From Caulobacteraceae bacterium (GTDB lineage Bacteria; Pseudomonadota; Alphaproteobacteria; Caulobacterales; Aquidulcibacteraceae), in the NCBI GenBank assembly GCA_009773335.1, contig WRPF01000006.1, forward strand, positions 29,804 to 93,803: DNA of 64,000 bases, given 5' to 3'. The notes beneath the pieces were generated by a model. That model had not been told where the DNA came from. It ran no database searches and worked only from the letters and a program-made list of their open reading frames with translations. Position 1 is the first letter of the stretch, and each line of letters opens with the position of its first letter. Below are positions 47,188 through 56,999 of the stretch, in pieces. Position numbers and translations under genes: made by a program.

Positions 47188-48306
47188 TCAATCATTCCAG
47201 GCTTGCCGACCATTGAATTCGTCAATTGCTTCACACAAGGCGATGAACCCGAGTCTTTCGTCCTCCGGGATGTCTGGGCGCCAGATATCGAATATGAGGA
47301 TAGTTCGGTCTTCGTCAGACTTGTTCCATGCCTCGTGGTCGATCGTGTCGTCGAAAACCCACGCCTTTCCCTGTTCCCACACGCGTGTCTCGTTTCCAAC
47401 CCTGAAGGCGCAATGCTGGTTGGTTTTGACAGCCAGATGACAGATGAGGCGGGTGTTGATCATTCCCGTGTGTGCTGGAATGTGTGCGCCGGGCGTCAAA
47501 CGCGAGAAGAGGACCGCCGGAGTTCGGTTCGGAATCGCGGCCAACGGAGCGTTGCTCAGGGCGGCCATGGTGTTGGGGCACCGATCCGCGCCAACTGTTC
47601 GGGCGCCTTCCTTCATGAGAAAGAAGGCGGTCCAGGCGCTATTGTCGACAAGCCCGCGCTGGGATGACGGGGGACGTTTCTGATCGTGCACAACGTACGG
47701 CGCGAAGTCAGCACCTTCAGCGATCAAGGCATCCAGTTCTGCACGAATGTCCGGATACGCAGCTTCGACAGCGTCAAGGAATGGAAAGTCCTTGCGGTCA
47801 AAGAACTGGATCGGAGCCAGTTCAGGGTAGTAGAAGTAGCGAGGTTCTTGTGCGTAGGCTCGGGCCTTGCCCACGAGCACCTCGATTGCGCGCGAAAAGC
47901 GAGGCGGCGCTTGCTTCGGGCCGAACCCGCGCAGTTCCATCGCCGTGCGAACGTATTCCTCGAATGCCTGTGAATACCTGCGCACCATTTCCCGCGCCCG
48001 AACGACTTCGCTGTTCCACTCAGGCCTGACGGATGCGGCCGGCAACCGTGCGACGGCAGCGTAGAACGCAGTAGCGGCGCGTGGGTCCCCTTGTTTGAGC
48101 AAATGATCGGCCTTCATCATGAGGGCGGTCACGTTTCGCGGTTCCAGCGACAAGGCGTGGTCAATTGCGGCAAGGGCGCCCAAAATGTCTCCGTTGTCGG
48201 CTCGTGCACGCGCCTGGCTCAAGGATTCCTGAACATAAACCGGTGCTAAGTTCGCCACGCTGCCGTGTGTTCCGGCTGAATCATTTTGGGAAGGGTCGGA
48301 CATCAT
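47188..48306 (-). CDS. Aspartyl/asparaginyl beta-hydroxylase with N-terminal TPRs
   Basis: A 372-aa protein: TPR helices in the first half (QARARADNGDILGALAAIDHALSLEPRNVTALMMKADHLL, about residues 31-70) and a C-terminal AspH domain. The Fe-binding His pair is visible: H279 in AHTGMINTRLICHLAV and H324 in VFDDTIDHEAWN, with the 2OG-site Arg in DEDRTILIFDIW. The match to mammalian AspH, including FRVGNETRVWEQGK, is unmistakable. AspH hydroxylates Asp/Asn in EGF-like or other substrates. TPRs probably bind the substrate. Divergent from the TPR-sulfotransferase gene. Confidence 0.93.
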   Translation of the reverse strand: MMSDPSQNDSAGTHGSVANLAPVYVQESLSQARARADNGDILGALAAIDHALSLEPRNVTALMMKADHLLKQGDPRAATAFYAAVARLPAASVRPEWNSEVVRAREMVRRYSQAFEEYVRTAMELRGFGPKQAPPRFSRAIEVLVGKARAYAQEPRYFYYPELAPIQFFDRKDFPFLDAVEAAYPDIRAELDALIAEGADFAPYVVHDQKRPPSSQRGLVDNSAWTAFFLMKEGARTVGADRCPNTMAALSNAPLAAIPNRTPAVLFSRLTPGAHIPAHTGMINTRLICHLAVKTNQHCAFRVGNETRVWEQGKAWVFDDTIDHEAWNKSDEDRTILIFDIWRPDIPEDERLGFIALCEAIDEFNGRQAWND

Positions 48307-48471
48307 GGTGGCCTTCTGAAGCAGTCAGTCTGTGGCCTTGAAGACTATATAGAAACGCGGGCTAGTCTTGGAACAGCGAACGGTTGGCCTTTCGTCGCTG
48401 TGACAGTATTCTAGCGTTCGCCAGGGGCACAATGCAGCTAGGGGCTGCAGGGACGGATATTGGGATTCGCA

Positions 48472-49953
48472 GTGGTTTCTGACCAGGAACTTGGCGCGAT
48501 GCTCCGCGCCGCAGGCGCCCTTCGGCAAGCCGGGCGTTTGGCCGAAGCGGAGAGCCTCTATCGGCGGATACTCTCGTTCCGTCCCGATCTCCCCGATTGC
48601 TGGTACAATTTGGCTTGGACGCTCCGCCGACTGGGTCGGTTCGAGGAGGCGCTCGCGGCCTATCAGCAGGCGCTGGACCACAGCGTCGCCAGCCCGGAAG
48701 AGGTGTTCCTCAACCGGAGCGTCATCCTCATGGACGAACTCCACCGTTACGACGATGCGGAGCGCGATCTGCGTGCAGCGCTTGCCCTCAATCCGCGCTA
48801 TTCGCCGGCATTGCTCAACTTGGCCAACCTTCACGAGGATCGGGGCGCGCGTGGCAAGGCGCTTCAAGTCTATGAGAAGTTGCTTGAGGTCGATCCACTG
48901 TGTTGGGATGGGCTGGCGCGATACGCGACACTGAAGGGAGCCGAGGCGCCAGACGCGCCGCTACTCATCGACAGACTCAATGATGCGCTTTCGCGAACCG
49001 ACATCGCCACGGCTGATAGAGCGAGCATCGCCTTTGCGCTTGGCGGCGTGCTCGACAAGTGCGGCGCTCATGAAGCGGCGTTTGACGCGTTCGCGCAGGC
49101 AAATCGGTTTAGCCGGCGTAGCGCGTCGTCTGCCGTGGCTCTGTATGATCGCAAAGCGCACGAGGCGCGCACAGAAGCCTTGATGTCGGCCTTTCAGGAT
49201 CGTTTCTCATCGGCCACGCCGGAACCTGCCGTATCCGCACCAATCTTCATTTGTGGCATGTTTCGGTCTGGATCGACGCTTGTCGAACAGGTGCTGGCGA
49301 GCCACCCGCGCGTTACCGCCGGCGGCGAAATCAACGTCTTGCCTGCATTGGTTGGAGCGCACCTTTCGCCTTTCCCGGCGAGAATGACCAGCCTTGACGA
49401 TGGCCAGCGTCACGATCTTGCGAGAAACTATCTGGAAGCCGTTAAGGCCAAATATCCCGAAGCCGACATCCTCACTGACAAACGGCCGGACAACTTTCTC
49501 TACGTGGGCCTCATCAAGACCTTGTTCCCTGACGCAAAGATCATCCACACGGCAAGAAACCCACTCGACAATTGCTTGTCCGTGTTCTTTCTCCACCTCG
49601 ATCCAGGCATGAGCTATGCGCTGGATATCTTGGATACCGCGCACTATCTGCGCGAGTGCCGTCGTCTCATGACGCACTGGAAAAGCCTCTACGGCGACGA
49701 CATCATCGATTTCGACTATGATGAATTCGTGCGGGAGCCGCGGCCCGCACTTGAGCGGTTGCTCGCGTTTTGCGGTTTGGACTGGGACGAGCGATGCATG
49801 TCGTTTCACGATCGTCCCGCGATCGTGAAGACGGCGAGCGTCTGGCAGGTGCGCGAGCCGCTGTATCAGCGTTCCTCAGGCCGGTGGCGAAGATATTCCA
49901 GTCGTCTGGGGCCGCTTCGCGAATATTTTTCTGACATCGCGCCAGAGGATTAG
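48472..49953 (+). CDS. TPR-containing sulfotransferase
   Basis: A 493-aa protein: 4-5 TPRs in residues about 5-150 (ALRQAGRLAEAESLYRRILSFRPDLPDCWYNLAWTLRRLGR is typical), then a sulfotransferase domain with 5'-phosphosulfate loop FICGMFRSGSTLVEQVLASHP (about 259-279), the 3'-phosphate-binding KIIHTARNPLDNCLSVFF, and a C-terminal Asp-rich motif. It transfers sulfate from PAPS to an acceptor, probably a peptide or protein given the TPRs. The start could be GTG 48472 (GGGA 6 nt upstream) or TTG 48460; GTG is preferred. It lies between two TPR-AspH genes on the opposite strand. Confidence 0.9.
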   Translation: MVSDQELGAMLRAAGALRQAGRLAEAESLYRRILSFRPDLPDCWYNLAWTLRRLGRFEEALAAYQQALDHSVASPEEVFLNRSVILMDELHRYDDAERDLRAALALNPRYSPALLNLANLHEDRGARGKALQVYEKLLEVDPLCWDGLARYATLKGAEAPDAPLLIDRLNDALSRTDIATADRASIAFALGGVLDKCGAHEAAFDAFAQANRFSRRSASSAVALYDRKAHEARTEALMSAFQDRFSSATPEPAVSAPIFICGMFRSGSTLVEQVLASHPRVTAGGEINVLPALVGAHLSPFPARMTSLDDGQRHDLARNYLEAVKAKYPEADILTDKRPDNFLYVGLIKTLFPDAKIIHTARNPLDNCLSVFFLHLDPGMSYALDILDTAHYLRECRRLMTHWKSLYGDDIIDFDYDEFVREPRPALERLLAFCGLDWDERCMSFHDRPAIVKTASVWQVREPLYQRSSGRWRRYSSRLGPLREYFSDIAPED

Positions 49954-49965
49954 TCGATCGGGCTG

Positions 49966-51132
49966 TCACGCGCCCATGTTGTACTCGTTCAGCGCGAGCG
50001 TCATCTCCGCCACCATGGCGCGCTCGGCTTCGGTGATCAACGGATTCCACACATCGAAGATCAGCACGGCGCGCAACTGGTCGCTGTCGTTCCAAGCCTC
50101 GTGTTCGACAGTGTCGTCGAACACAAAGCTCTCGCCCATGATCCACGGCCGCGTGTCGTTGCCGACGCGGAATCCGCAGTTGTCGGGGATGATGAGCGGC
50201 AGATGTGCGATCAGGCGTGTATTCGACGAGCCCGTGTGCGGCGGAATGCGCGTGTGCGGCTGCAGCACCGATATCATGGCTGTCGGCGCGAAACCCGGCT
50301 GGTCCGCCATCGGGATGGTGTCGAGGATCGCGGTCGTTCTCGGGAACGCCACGCAGTTTTCCAGATTCTTCCTGCCGTCGCGCCACAGGTGCAGCGTCGA
50401 CCAGTCGGGTGAGTGGTTCAGCGCCTTCCACTGGGCCAGGGGCGCACCCGCAGGATGCTGCACATAGGGATGGAACTTGTCCCAGTACGCCTTCAGCTTT
50501 GCGACCACCTCATCGCGGATCACGTCGGTCTGTGCCTCGATCGCGGCCATCCACGGGAAGTGACAGCGATCGTAGAACGTCAGCGGCGGCAGCTTCGGGA
50601 ACGTCAGGAAGAGCGGTTCCTGCACGTAGGCCTTCTTCGCGCCGGACAAGATGTCGAGACATTCGTCAAAGCGCGACAGGTCCGTTCCGGCGAACGTGGC
50701 GCGGGCGGATGCAGTGCGTGCGCGCAGGAACGCGTTCAGGGCGAGCGTGTTCTTCTCGACCACATCACGCGCGTGGGCGACGACCGCACGCAATTGCGCG
50801 GGCAGCGCTTCGTCGGGCGGCGCGATTTTCAACACGTTGCGATAGATTTTCGCGGCCTCGCGCGGCAGGTCGGTCTGCTCCAGGAGCGCGCCCTTCGAGA
50901 GAAGGCCGAGCAGCGAATACGGGTCCAGCGTCAGGGCCGCATCGAGCGCCTTCATCGCGCCGACAAGGTCGCCGCCCATGCGCAGGGCGAGCGCCCGGTT
51001 CAGGGGGATTTCGATATAAACCGGGTCGAGCGCAGCCGCCTCGTCGAGGAGCTGCAGCGCGCGCGCGGCATCGCCAGCGCGCAATGCAACCATGGCGTCG
51101 CCCAGAAGCGCCTTGGATCGCGGATCTGACAT
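49966..51132 (-). CDS. Aspartyl/asparaginyl beta-hydroxylase with N-terminal TPRs (second copy)
   Basis: A 388-aa paralogue of the 47188 gene: TPRs (LLGDAMVALRAGDAARALQLLDEAAALDPVYIEIPLNRALAL, about residues 9-50, and more to about 105), then an AspH domain with H299 in PPHTGSSNTRLIAHLPL and H344 in VFDDTVEHEAWN, FRVGNDTRPW and LIFDVWNP. Two divergent AspH copies flanking a TPR-sulfotransferase suggest they act on different residues or substrates. It is downstream of rpmG across 72 bp, and 12 bp from the convergent sulfotransferase stop. Confidence 0.93.
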   Translation of the reverse strand: MSDPRSKALLGDAMVALRAGDAARALQLLDEAAALDPVYIEIPLNRALALRMGGDLVGAMKALDAALTLDPYSLLGLLSKGALLEQTDLPREAAKIYRNVLKIAPPDEALPAQLRAVVAHARDVVEKNTLALNAFLRARTASARATFAGTDLSRFDECLDILSGAKKAYVQEPLFLTFPKLPPLTFYDRCHFPWMAAIEAQTDVIRDEVVAKLKAYWDKFHPYVQHPAGAPLAQWKALNHSPDWSTLHLWRDGRKNLENCVAFPRTTAILDTIPMADQPGFAPTAMISVLQPHTRIPPHTGSSNTRLIAHLPLIIPDNCGFRVGNDTRPWIMGESFVFDDTVEHEAWNDSDQLRAVLIFDVWNPLITEAERAMVAEMTLALNEYNMGA

Positions 51133-51204
51133 GATGGAATGGTTAGACGAAGCGGCCCGAAAGAAAAGGGACGCGCATGTCGCAGGGGATCGGGACGGCC
51201 AGTC

Positions 51205-51390
51205 CTACTTGATCTTGCCTTCGACGAATTCGACGTGCTTGCGCACCACCGGGTCGTACTTGTTGAACTTCAGCTTCTCGGTCTTTGTGCGCGGGTTCTT
51301 CTTGGCCACGTAGAAGAAGCCGGTCGGTTCGCCGTTTTCCTTCTTCGCCGTCGAGTTCAGGCGGATCTTGATGGTTGCCGGCTTGGCCAT
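51205..51390 (-). CDS. rpmG: 50S ribosomal protein L33
   Basis: A 61-aa L33: [34 protein letters not shown] and [18 protein letters not shown] are diagnostic. It has an insertion of about 6-7 residues (KKENGEP) between the first strand and the usual TGFFY; typical bacterial L33 is about 55 aa. It lacks the zinc-binding cysteines (a C-minus type). The gene lies between the AspH copy and a NUDIX gene, both on the same strand. Confidence 0.95.
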   Translation of the reverse strand: MAKPATIKIRLNSTAKKENGEPTGFFYVAKKNPRTKTEKLKFNKYDPVVRKHVEFVEGKIK

Positions 51391-51505
51391 GACGAGTGTC
51401 CCGAACGCATAGGGGCCCGCGCCGATCTGGTCGGAGGCGAGCGGAAAAGGAAGGGCCGGAAAATAGCCGGGGACGTCCCCGTGTCAAGCGAAGAGAGGAG
51501 TTACC

Positions 51506-52237
51506 TCAGAGACGGTCCATCCGGTGGCCGGAGCGGGTCCAGCGCAGGAACGGGGGGCCGCCGTCCGCATTGCCCGCCAGCCGCGCTTCGACCTCGCCGA
51601 GCACGAACCGGGTCACGTTGGGCAGGTCGAGCTCGAGGGCATCCGGCATGGTGAACCACTTGGTGTGCAGGAGTTCGTCGCCCGAAAGGTGGGGGCGATC
51701 GTCCAGCAACACGGCGTCGGCTTCGGCGAAGAAGAAGCGGGCGTCGAAGCGGCGCGGGCGGTAGGGCGGCGTGATGGCGCGGCAAATGAAGTCGAGCTTG
51801 TCGAGTTCGGGGGCGGCGTCGCAGGCGGCGAAATCTTCCCAACCGGGCGCGGGCTTCCCGCCCAGCGCGCCGGCCCGGCCGACCACCAGCCCTGTCTCCT
51901 CGAAGGTTTCCCGGACGGCCGCCAGCGCAAAGGCGCGGGGCGTCCGGCGGGTCTTCTCAAGGATGAGTTTGGCCTCCACGTCCGGCCGCAGTTCGGAGGC
52001 GGCCGCCGCCACGGCATCCGATCGTTCGACCCGCCCGCCCGGAAACACCCACTTGTCGGGCATGAAGACATGCCCTTTCGCCCTCTGGCCCATGAGCACG
52101 GTCCATTCCCCGCGCACCTTGCGGACGAGAATGAGGGTAGCGGCGTCCTTGGGCTTCGGCGCCTTCGGGGGGCGCGTGGGGTCGGCCGCATCGAACGGCG
52201 CGTCGTCGAGGTCCCTGGTTCTGATTGGGGCTGTCAT
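51506..52237 (-). CDS. NUDIX hydrolase
   Basis: A 243-aa NUDIX protein. The Nudix box is split: the WVFPGGRVERSDAVAAAA strand and, after a 30-residue insert, AAVRETFEETGLVVG, the catalytic RExxEETGL core. C-terminal helices follow. Hydrolyses a nucleoside-diphosphate-linked substrate, unspecified. It lies between rpmG and rsmB and shares their direction, so it may be co-transcribed with rsmB across 21 bp. Confidence 0.9.
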   Translation of the reverse strand: MTAPIRTRDLDDAPFDAADPTRPPKAPKPKDAATLILVRKVRGEWTVLMGQRAKGHVFMPDKWVFPGGRVERSDAVAAAASELRPDVEAKLILEKTRRTPRAFALAAVRETFEETGLVVGRAGALGGKPAPGWEDFAACDAAPELDKLDFICRAITPPYRPRRFDARFFFAEADAVLLDDRPHLSGDELLHTKWFTMPDALELDLPNVTRFVLGEVEARLAGNADGGPPFLRWTRSGHRMDRL

Positions 52238-52258
52238 CGTGGCATTGTATGCGGCTGT

Positions 52259-53518
52259 TCAGAGCCTGTGCAGCACCCGGGTGTAGAAGCCGTCCATGCC
52301 GCCTTCCGCCGCACGGGTCGCGGGCGTGGTGCGCAGGATGCGGTCGGTCCCCTCGATTTCGTAGGGACGCCGGCCGAGCGCGGCGTCGACGACGGCGGGG
52401 CCTTCCTCCGGTTCGAGCGAGCACACTGCGTAAAGCACCTTGCCGCCGGGGCGCGTCATCTCGATGGCGCAGTCGAGCAGTTCGCCCTGCAATTCCGAAA
52501 GGCTTGGGATGTCGGTCGGGCGCCGTAGCCAAGCGACGTCGGGATGGCGACGCAGCGTGCCCGTGGCGGAACACGGCGCGTCGAGCACGACGACATCGTA
52601 CATATGCTTCGGTCGCCACGTGCGTGCGTCGGCGCAGACGATGTCCGCTTCCAGATGCGTGCGCGCGAGGTTTTCGCGCACCCGCACGAGGCGGTCCTCC
52701 GAGAGATCGAGCGCTGTCACGCGCGCGCCGGCGGCGGCGAGTTGCATCGTCTTGCCGCCCGGCGCCGCGCAGAGGTCGAGCACGTCGAGACCGCGTACAT
52801 CGCCGAGGAGCCGCACCGGCATCGCGGCGGCGGCGTCCTGCACCCACCATGCGCCGTCATCAAAGCCGGGCATCGCTGTGATGTCGCCGTGTTCGGCGAG
52901 CCTCACGGTGTTGGCTTCAAACACCACGCCCCCGAGACGTTCGGCCCACGTTTCGGGATTGTCCTTCACCGTGATGTCGAGCGGCGCTTCGTTGCGCAAC
53001 GCGGCGGCGATGGCGCGCGCGGAGTCCCCGCCATAGCTCGCGCGCCAGCGGGTGAAGAGCCAGTCAGGAAGATCGGCGCCGGGGGGCAGCGCGGCGAAGG
53101 CGGCCATGCCGTCCGTCGCGACCTTTCGCAGTACAGCATTCATCAGGCGCGCGAAGGGCTGCGCGCTCTGGGCCGACCGCGCCAGGCCGACGGTTTCGGA
53201 TACGACTGCATGTGGAGGCAGGCCGAGGACGAGGAGTTGCGCGGCGCCCGTGCGCAGGATGGCGCGAGCGAGTGCGGCCCCTTTCGGCAACGGTTGCTGC
53301 ATGTAGCGGCTGAGCACCACGTCAATTCCGCCCAGTCGGCGCAGCGTCGCGCTGGCGATGGCGCGGGCGAAGGCGCGGTCGCGGCCCTCCAGCGCGTTGA
53401 AGCTCTTGGTGTCGATGAGGGCCTCGTCGAGCGTGCGCCCGTGCTCGGTGACTTCAGCGACGAGGACGGCGGCGGCCTGACGGGGTGAGCCCTTGGCCGT
53501 TGGCAATGTGCGTGACAT
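52259..53518 (-). CDS. rsmB: 16S rRNA (cytosine-5-)-methyltransferase, RsmB-like
   Basis: A 419-aa protein: N-terminal NusB-type RNA-binding domain (about 10-135, RQAAAVLVAEVTEHGRTLDEAL), then an NOP/RsmB methyltransferase with SAM site LDLCAAPGGKTMQLA, the two catalytic cysteines in DAPCSATGTLRRHPDVAW and YAVCSLEPEEG, and a C-terminal tail. RsmB methylates 16S C967. Start ATG at 53518. Downstream NUDIX gene may be translationally linked. Confidence 0.92.
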   Translation of the reverse strand: MSRTLPTAKGSPRQAAAVLVAEVTEHGRTLDEALIDTKSFNALEGRDRAFARAIASATLRRLGGIDVVLSRYMQQPLPKGAALARAILRTGAAQLLVLGLPPHAVVSETVGLARSAQSAQPFARLMNAVLRKVATDGMAAFAALPPGADLPDWLFTRWRASYGGDSARAIAAALRNEAPLDITVKDNPETWAERLGGVVFEANTVRLAEHGDITAMPGFDDGAWWVQDAAAAMPVRLLGDVRGLDVLDLCAAPGGKTMQLAAAGARVTALDLSEDRLVRVRENLARTHLEADIVCADARTWRPKHMYDVVVLDAPCSATGTLRRHPDVAWLRRPTDIPSLSELQGELLDCAIEMTRPGGKVLYAVCSLEPEEGPAVVDAALGRRPYEIEGTDRILRTTPATRAAEGGMDGFYTRVLHRL

Positions 53519-53571
53519 GGCGCGTCATGGGCGCAACGGTCGCCAAGCGCAACGAGGAACTTCTCTCGCGC

Positions 53572-54519
53572 TCAGCCCCACGGCCCCCGCTGGCGTTCGC
53601 CCCAGGGGCCGGTCGTGCCGGGTGCGCCTTCGGTCGCGACGATCGGCGCGCGGGTTTCTGCGTCGGGAATCCCGCCGGCCATCGCGTAGAGCTTGGCGAT
53701 GCGGTTGCGGGTGCTGGGGTGGGTGGAGAAGAGATTGTCCGCGCCCTTCCCCGCGAGGGGGTTGATGATGAACATGTGCGCGGTGGCGGGATTGCGCTCG
53801 GCCGCGATGTTCAGTTCGCCGCGCGCGAAGCGCTCCATCTTCTCCAGCGCCCGCGCGAGCGCGCGGGGATCGCCGCTGATGGCGGCGCCCATGCGATCAG
53901 CCTCGTACTCGCGTGACCGGCTGATCGCCATCTGGACCACCGAGGCCGCGATCGGTGCGAGCAGCATGATCAGCAGGCCGGCGATCGGGTTGGAGTTCCC
54001 GTTCTCGTCGCGCGGCCCGAGGAAGAAGGCGAAGTTCGCGAGCATGGCCACTGCGCCGGCGATGGTGGCCGTGACCGTCATCGTCAGCGTGTCGCGGTGC
54101 TGCACGTGTGCGAGCTCGTGAGCCATAACCCCGCGGATTTCATCGCGATCGAGCATGCGCAGCAGGCCAGTGGTGGCGGCGACCGCCGCATGATGGGGAT
54201 CGCGTCCCGTCGCGAAGGCGTTCGGCTGCGCGGAGTCGATGATATGGACGCGCGGCGCCGGCAGGCCCGCGCGCGCGGCGAGCGCGAGCGTGTCGGTCAC
54301 GAACGCATGGACCTGCGGGTTGGGGTGATCGGCGTCAACCGGTTGCGCGCCGTAGTGCGTGAGCACCAGCTTGTCGGCGTTCCAGTAGGCGAAGGCGTTC
54401 ATCGCCACGGCCACCCCCAGGGCGATCGCCGTCCCCACCGGGCCGCCGACGAGATAGCCCACCCCGCCGAACAGGGCCGTGAGCGCTGCGAGGAGTACGA
54501 ATGTCTTCAGGTGGTTCAT
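53572..54519 (-). CDS. htpX: Membrane zinc metalloprotease HtpX
   Basis: A 315-aa M48 protease: two N-terminal membrane helices, zinc site [13 protein letters not shown] (HExxH), further helices, [13 protein letters not shown] (the third zinc ligand Glu), and [17 protein letters not shown]. The C-terminal tail is Gly/Pro/Trp-rich ([14 protein letters not shown]) and longer than in E. coli HtpX. It degrades misfolded membrane proteins. The ORF track extends to 55029 across the divergent SDHAF4 gene; ATG 54519 gives the family N-terminus [19 protein letters not shown]. Confidence 0.95.
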   Translation of the reverse strand: MNHLKTFVLLAALTALFGGVGYLVGGPVGTAIALGVAVAMNAFAYWNADKLVLTHYGAQPVDADHPNPQVHAFVTDTLALAARAGLPAPRVHIIDSAQPNAFATGRDPHHAAVAATTGLLRMLDRDEIRGVMAHELAHVQHRDTLTMTVTATIAGAVAMLANFAFFLGPRDENGNSNPIAGLLIMLLAPIAASVVQMAISRSREYEADRMGAAISGDPRALARALEKMERFARGELNIAAERNPATAHMFIINPLAGKGADNLFSTHPSTRNRIAKLYAMAGGIPDAETRAPIVATEGAPGTTGPWGERQRGPWG

Positions 54520-54572
54520 CGGGTTCCCGTCGGGTGAGGCCGAGATATATGGATGCTTGAACGAGGCGCCAG

Positions 54573-54797
54573 ATGACCGATGAGAAGACCAACGCGGGGT
54601 CGCGGGAAAGTGATCCCGCGGCGCCGGCCGCTGCAAAGCCGCTGACGCCAGCCGCCCAACGGGCTCTGGCGGAAGCCGCCGAGCGCCGCAAGGTGGCTGC
54701 GGACGCAGCGCTTGCCGAGGAAAAGGGCGGCCCCGCCGGCGCCGAACCGACCCGTTTCGGGGACTGGGAACGCAGGGGCCTCGCGGTCGATTTCTGA
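54573..54797 (+). CDS. DUF1674 / succinate dehydrogenase assembly factor 4
   Basis: A 74-aa protein: disordered Ala/Pro-rich N-terminus ([20 protein letters not shown]) and the conserved C-terminal [24 protein letters not shown], which defines DUF1674/SDHAF4. The eukaryotic homologue protects the flavinylated SDH catalytic subunit during assembly. Divergent from htpX across 53 bp. Confidence 0.92.
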   Translation: MTDEKTNAGSRESDPAAPAAAKPLTPAAQRALAEAAERRKVAADAALAEEKGGPAGAEPTRFGDWERRGLAVDF

Positions 54798-54956
54798 AAC
54801 GACGCCTTGCCGGCGCGGAGGATGAACGAGGTTCGCTCGACTGGCGAAACCGGCCGCGCGCCCCCTGTCTCCCGCATTGCAGCATGGCGCAAATGGGAGT
54901 AATCGCGCGCTCCACGAAGACGGTCGACGTGCGACCGCGCACCAGGATGACACAGC

Positions 54957-56999
54957 ATGGCGCAGGGGGAATCCGAGGCGCCGCCCCACGATCCGTCCAA
55001 TCAGAGCCAGCCGCACGCCGCCTCCTCACAGGGGCCTGGCGCGCGCGACAACAATGGCTCCGGCATCGCGCATGGCGGCTTCTGGACTTTGGTCGTCGGC
55101 TGTATCGGCGTCGTCTACGGCGACATCGGGACGAGCCCGCTCTACGCGTTCCGTGAATCCATCGCTCACATCGCCAAGGACGGCGCGGACCGCGGCGAGG
55201 TGTACGGCATCGTCTCGCTGGTCTTCTGGGCGCTGATGATCGTGGTGGCGCTCAAATACGTCATCATCATCATGCAGATGGACAACAAGGGTGAAGGCGG
55301 GACGCTTTCTCTGATGGCGCTGGCGCAGCGCGCGCTGGGACGACGAACGCCGTGGCTGTTCGTGATCGGCGTTGTCGGCGCTTCGCTCTTCTACGGCGAT
55401 GCGATCATCACGCCGGCGATGTCGGTGCTGTCGGCGGTGGAGGGCTTGAAGCAGGTGCCGTCGCTTGAAGGCGCGGGTATCGACAGGTTCGTCCTGCCCA
55501 TCGGGATCGGCGTTCTGGTCGGTCTTTTCCTGATCCAGAGCCGCGGCACCGGCCATATCGGGCGCTTCTTTGGCCCGATCACTATCGTGTGGTTCCTGGT
55601 ACTCGGCGCGCTCGGCGCGTGGCACATCAAGGACGACCCCACGATCGTCGCGTCGCTCAATCCCTGGTACGCACTGTCGTTCGCGATCGAGCACCGTTTC
55701 CTCACCTTCGTCGTGCTCGGCTCGATCTTCCTCGCCGTCACCGGCGCCGAGGCGCTCTACGCGGACATGGGCCATTTCGGTCGCCGCCCGATTCGCGCCG
55801 CCTGGTGGGGGTTGATCCTGCCGGCGCTCACGCTGAACTATCTTGGGCAGGGCGCCTACACTCTCGCGCACCTCGACGAGGTCAATCTGCTCTTCGCGGC
55901 GGACATGGCCGATGCGCGCGCCAACGGTCTTGAGAACCCCACCGAGTGGACCTTCAGCCCGTTCTTCGCATTGGCGCCGGACGCCTTGCGGCTGCCTCTC
56001 GTCGTGCTGGCGACCATAGCGGCGATCATCGCCAGCCAGGCAGTCATTTCGGGCGCCTATTCGCTGACGCAGCAGGCGATCCAGCTCGGCCTCCTGCCGC
56101 GCATGGAGATCCGGCGGACGAGCGAGACCCAGTACGGCCAGATCTACATGCCGCAGGTGAACTGGATCCTGCTCGCGGGCGTGCTGATCCTCGCGGTGAG
56201 CTTCGGCAGCTCCACGGCGCTCGCCTCGGCCTACGGCATCTCCATCACCGGTGAGATGATGATGAGCACGCTGATGATGCTGATCGTCGTCTGGAAGATG
56301 TGGAAGCGACCGCTGTGGATGGCGGTGGCGCTCGCGGTGCCGTTCCTCGTGATCGAGGCGATCTTCTTCTCGTCCAACATGCTGAAGCTGCTGCACGGCG
56401 GCTATGTCCCGCTGCTGCTGGCGTTCGCGCTCGTCACCGTGATCTGGACATGGGTGCGCGGCACCCGGTTGCTCGCCGAGCAGACCCGTCGCGACGAGCC
56501 CCTCGGCACGTTGTTTGAAACCCTGTCCCATCACCCGCCGCACCGGGTGCGCGGCACGGCGATCTTCCTCACCGGCGATCCGGACGTCGCGCCCGCTGCG
56601 CTCATGCACAACCTGAAACACAATCAGGTGCTGCACGAGCAGATCATCATCCTCACCGTGAAAACGCTGCAGACGCCACGCGCGCCGGATAGCGAACGCC
56701 TCCGGATCGAGGAGTTCATGCCCGACGTGAAACGCGTCACTCTTACTTTCGGCTTCATGGAGACGCCGAACGTCGTGAAGGCGCTGACGGCGTCGCGCAA
56801 GCAGGGCCTGAAGTTCGACATCATGAAGACGTCCTTCTTCCTGTCGCGCCGCACCGTGATCCCCTCTGAAAAGAGTGGCATGCCGCTCTGGCAGGATCAC
56901 CTGTTCATCTTCCTCGCCCGCAACGCCACGAACGCCACGGACTTCTTCCACATCCCGAGCGGGCGCGCGGTGGAGCTGGGCAACCAGGTGATGGTGTGA
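54957..56999 (+). CDS. kup: Potassium transporter Kup
   Basis: A 680-aa KUP-family K+ uptake permease: TM1 [77 protein letters not shown] and about 12 membrane segments, followed by a C-terminal soluble domain (from about residue 530). The N-terminus has an extra disordered tail. ATG 54957 has AGGA about 9 nt upstream. Its TGA overlaps the GTG of the next gene. Confidence 0.95.
   Translation: MAQGESEAPPHDPSNQSQPHAASSQGPGARDNNGSGIAHGGFWTLVVGCIGVVYGDIGTSPLYAFRESIAHIAKDGADRGEVYGIVSLVFWALMIVVALKYVIIIMQMDNKGEGGTLSLMALAQRALGRRTPWLFVIGVVGASLFYGDAIITPAMSVLSAVEGLKQVPSLEGAGIDRFVLPIGIGVLVGLFLIQSRGTGHIGRFFGPITIVWFLVLGALGAWHIKDDPTIVASLNPWYALSFAIEHRFLTFVVLGSIFLAVTGAEALYADMGHFGRRPIRAAWWGLILPALTLNYLGQGAYTLAHLDEVNLLFAADMADARANGLENPTEWTFSPFFALAPDALRLPLVVLATIAAIIASQAVISGAYSLTQQAIQLGLLPRMEIRRTSETQYGQIYMPQVNWILLAGVLILAVSFGSSTALASAYGISITGEMMMSTLMMLIVVWKMWKRPLWMAVALAVPFLVIEAIFFSSNMLKLLHGGYVPLLLAFALVTVIWTWVRGTRLLAEQTRRDEPLGTLFETLSHHPPHRVRGTAIFLTGDPDVAPAALMHNLKHNQVLHEQIIILTVKTLQTPRAPDSERLRIEEFMPDVKRVTLTFGFMETPNVVKALTASRKQGLKFDIMKTSFFLSRRTVIPSEKSGMPLWQDHLFIFLARNATNATDFFHIPSGRAVELGNQVMV

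Noticed and set aside
53572-55029. HtpX with a long N-terminal extension
   Set aside because: The extension covers the divergent SDHAF4 gene; the internal ATG at 54519 gives the normal HtpX start.
55026-56951. 641-aa ORF opposite kup
   Set aside because: Shadow ORF; kup has clear family motifs.
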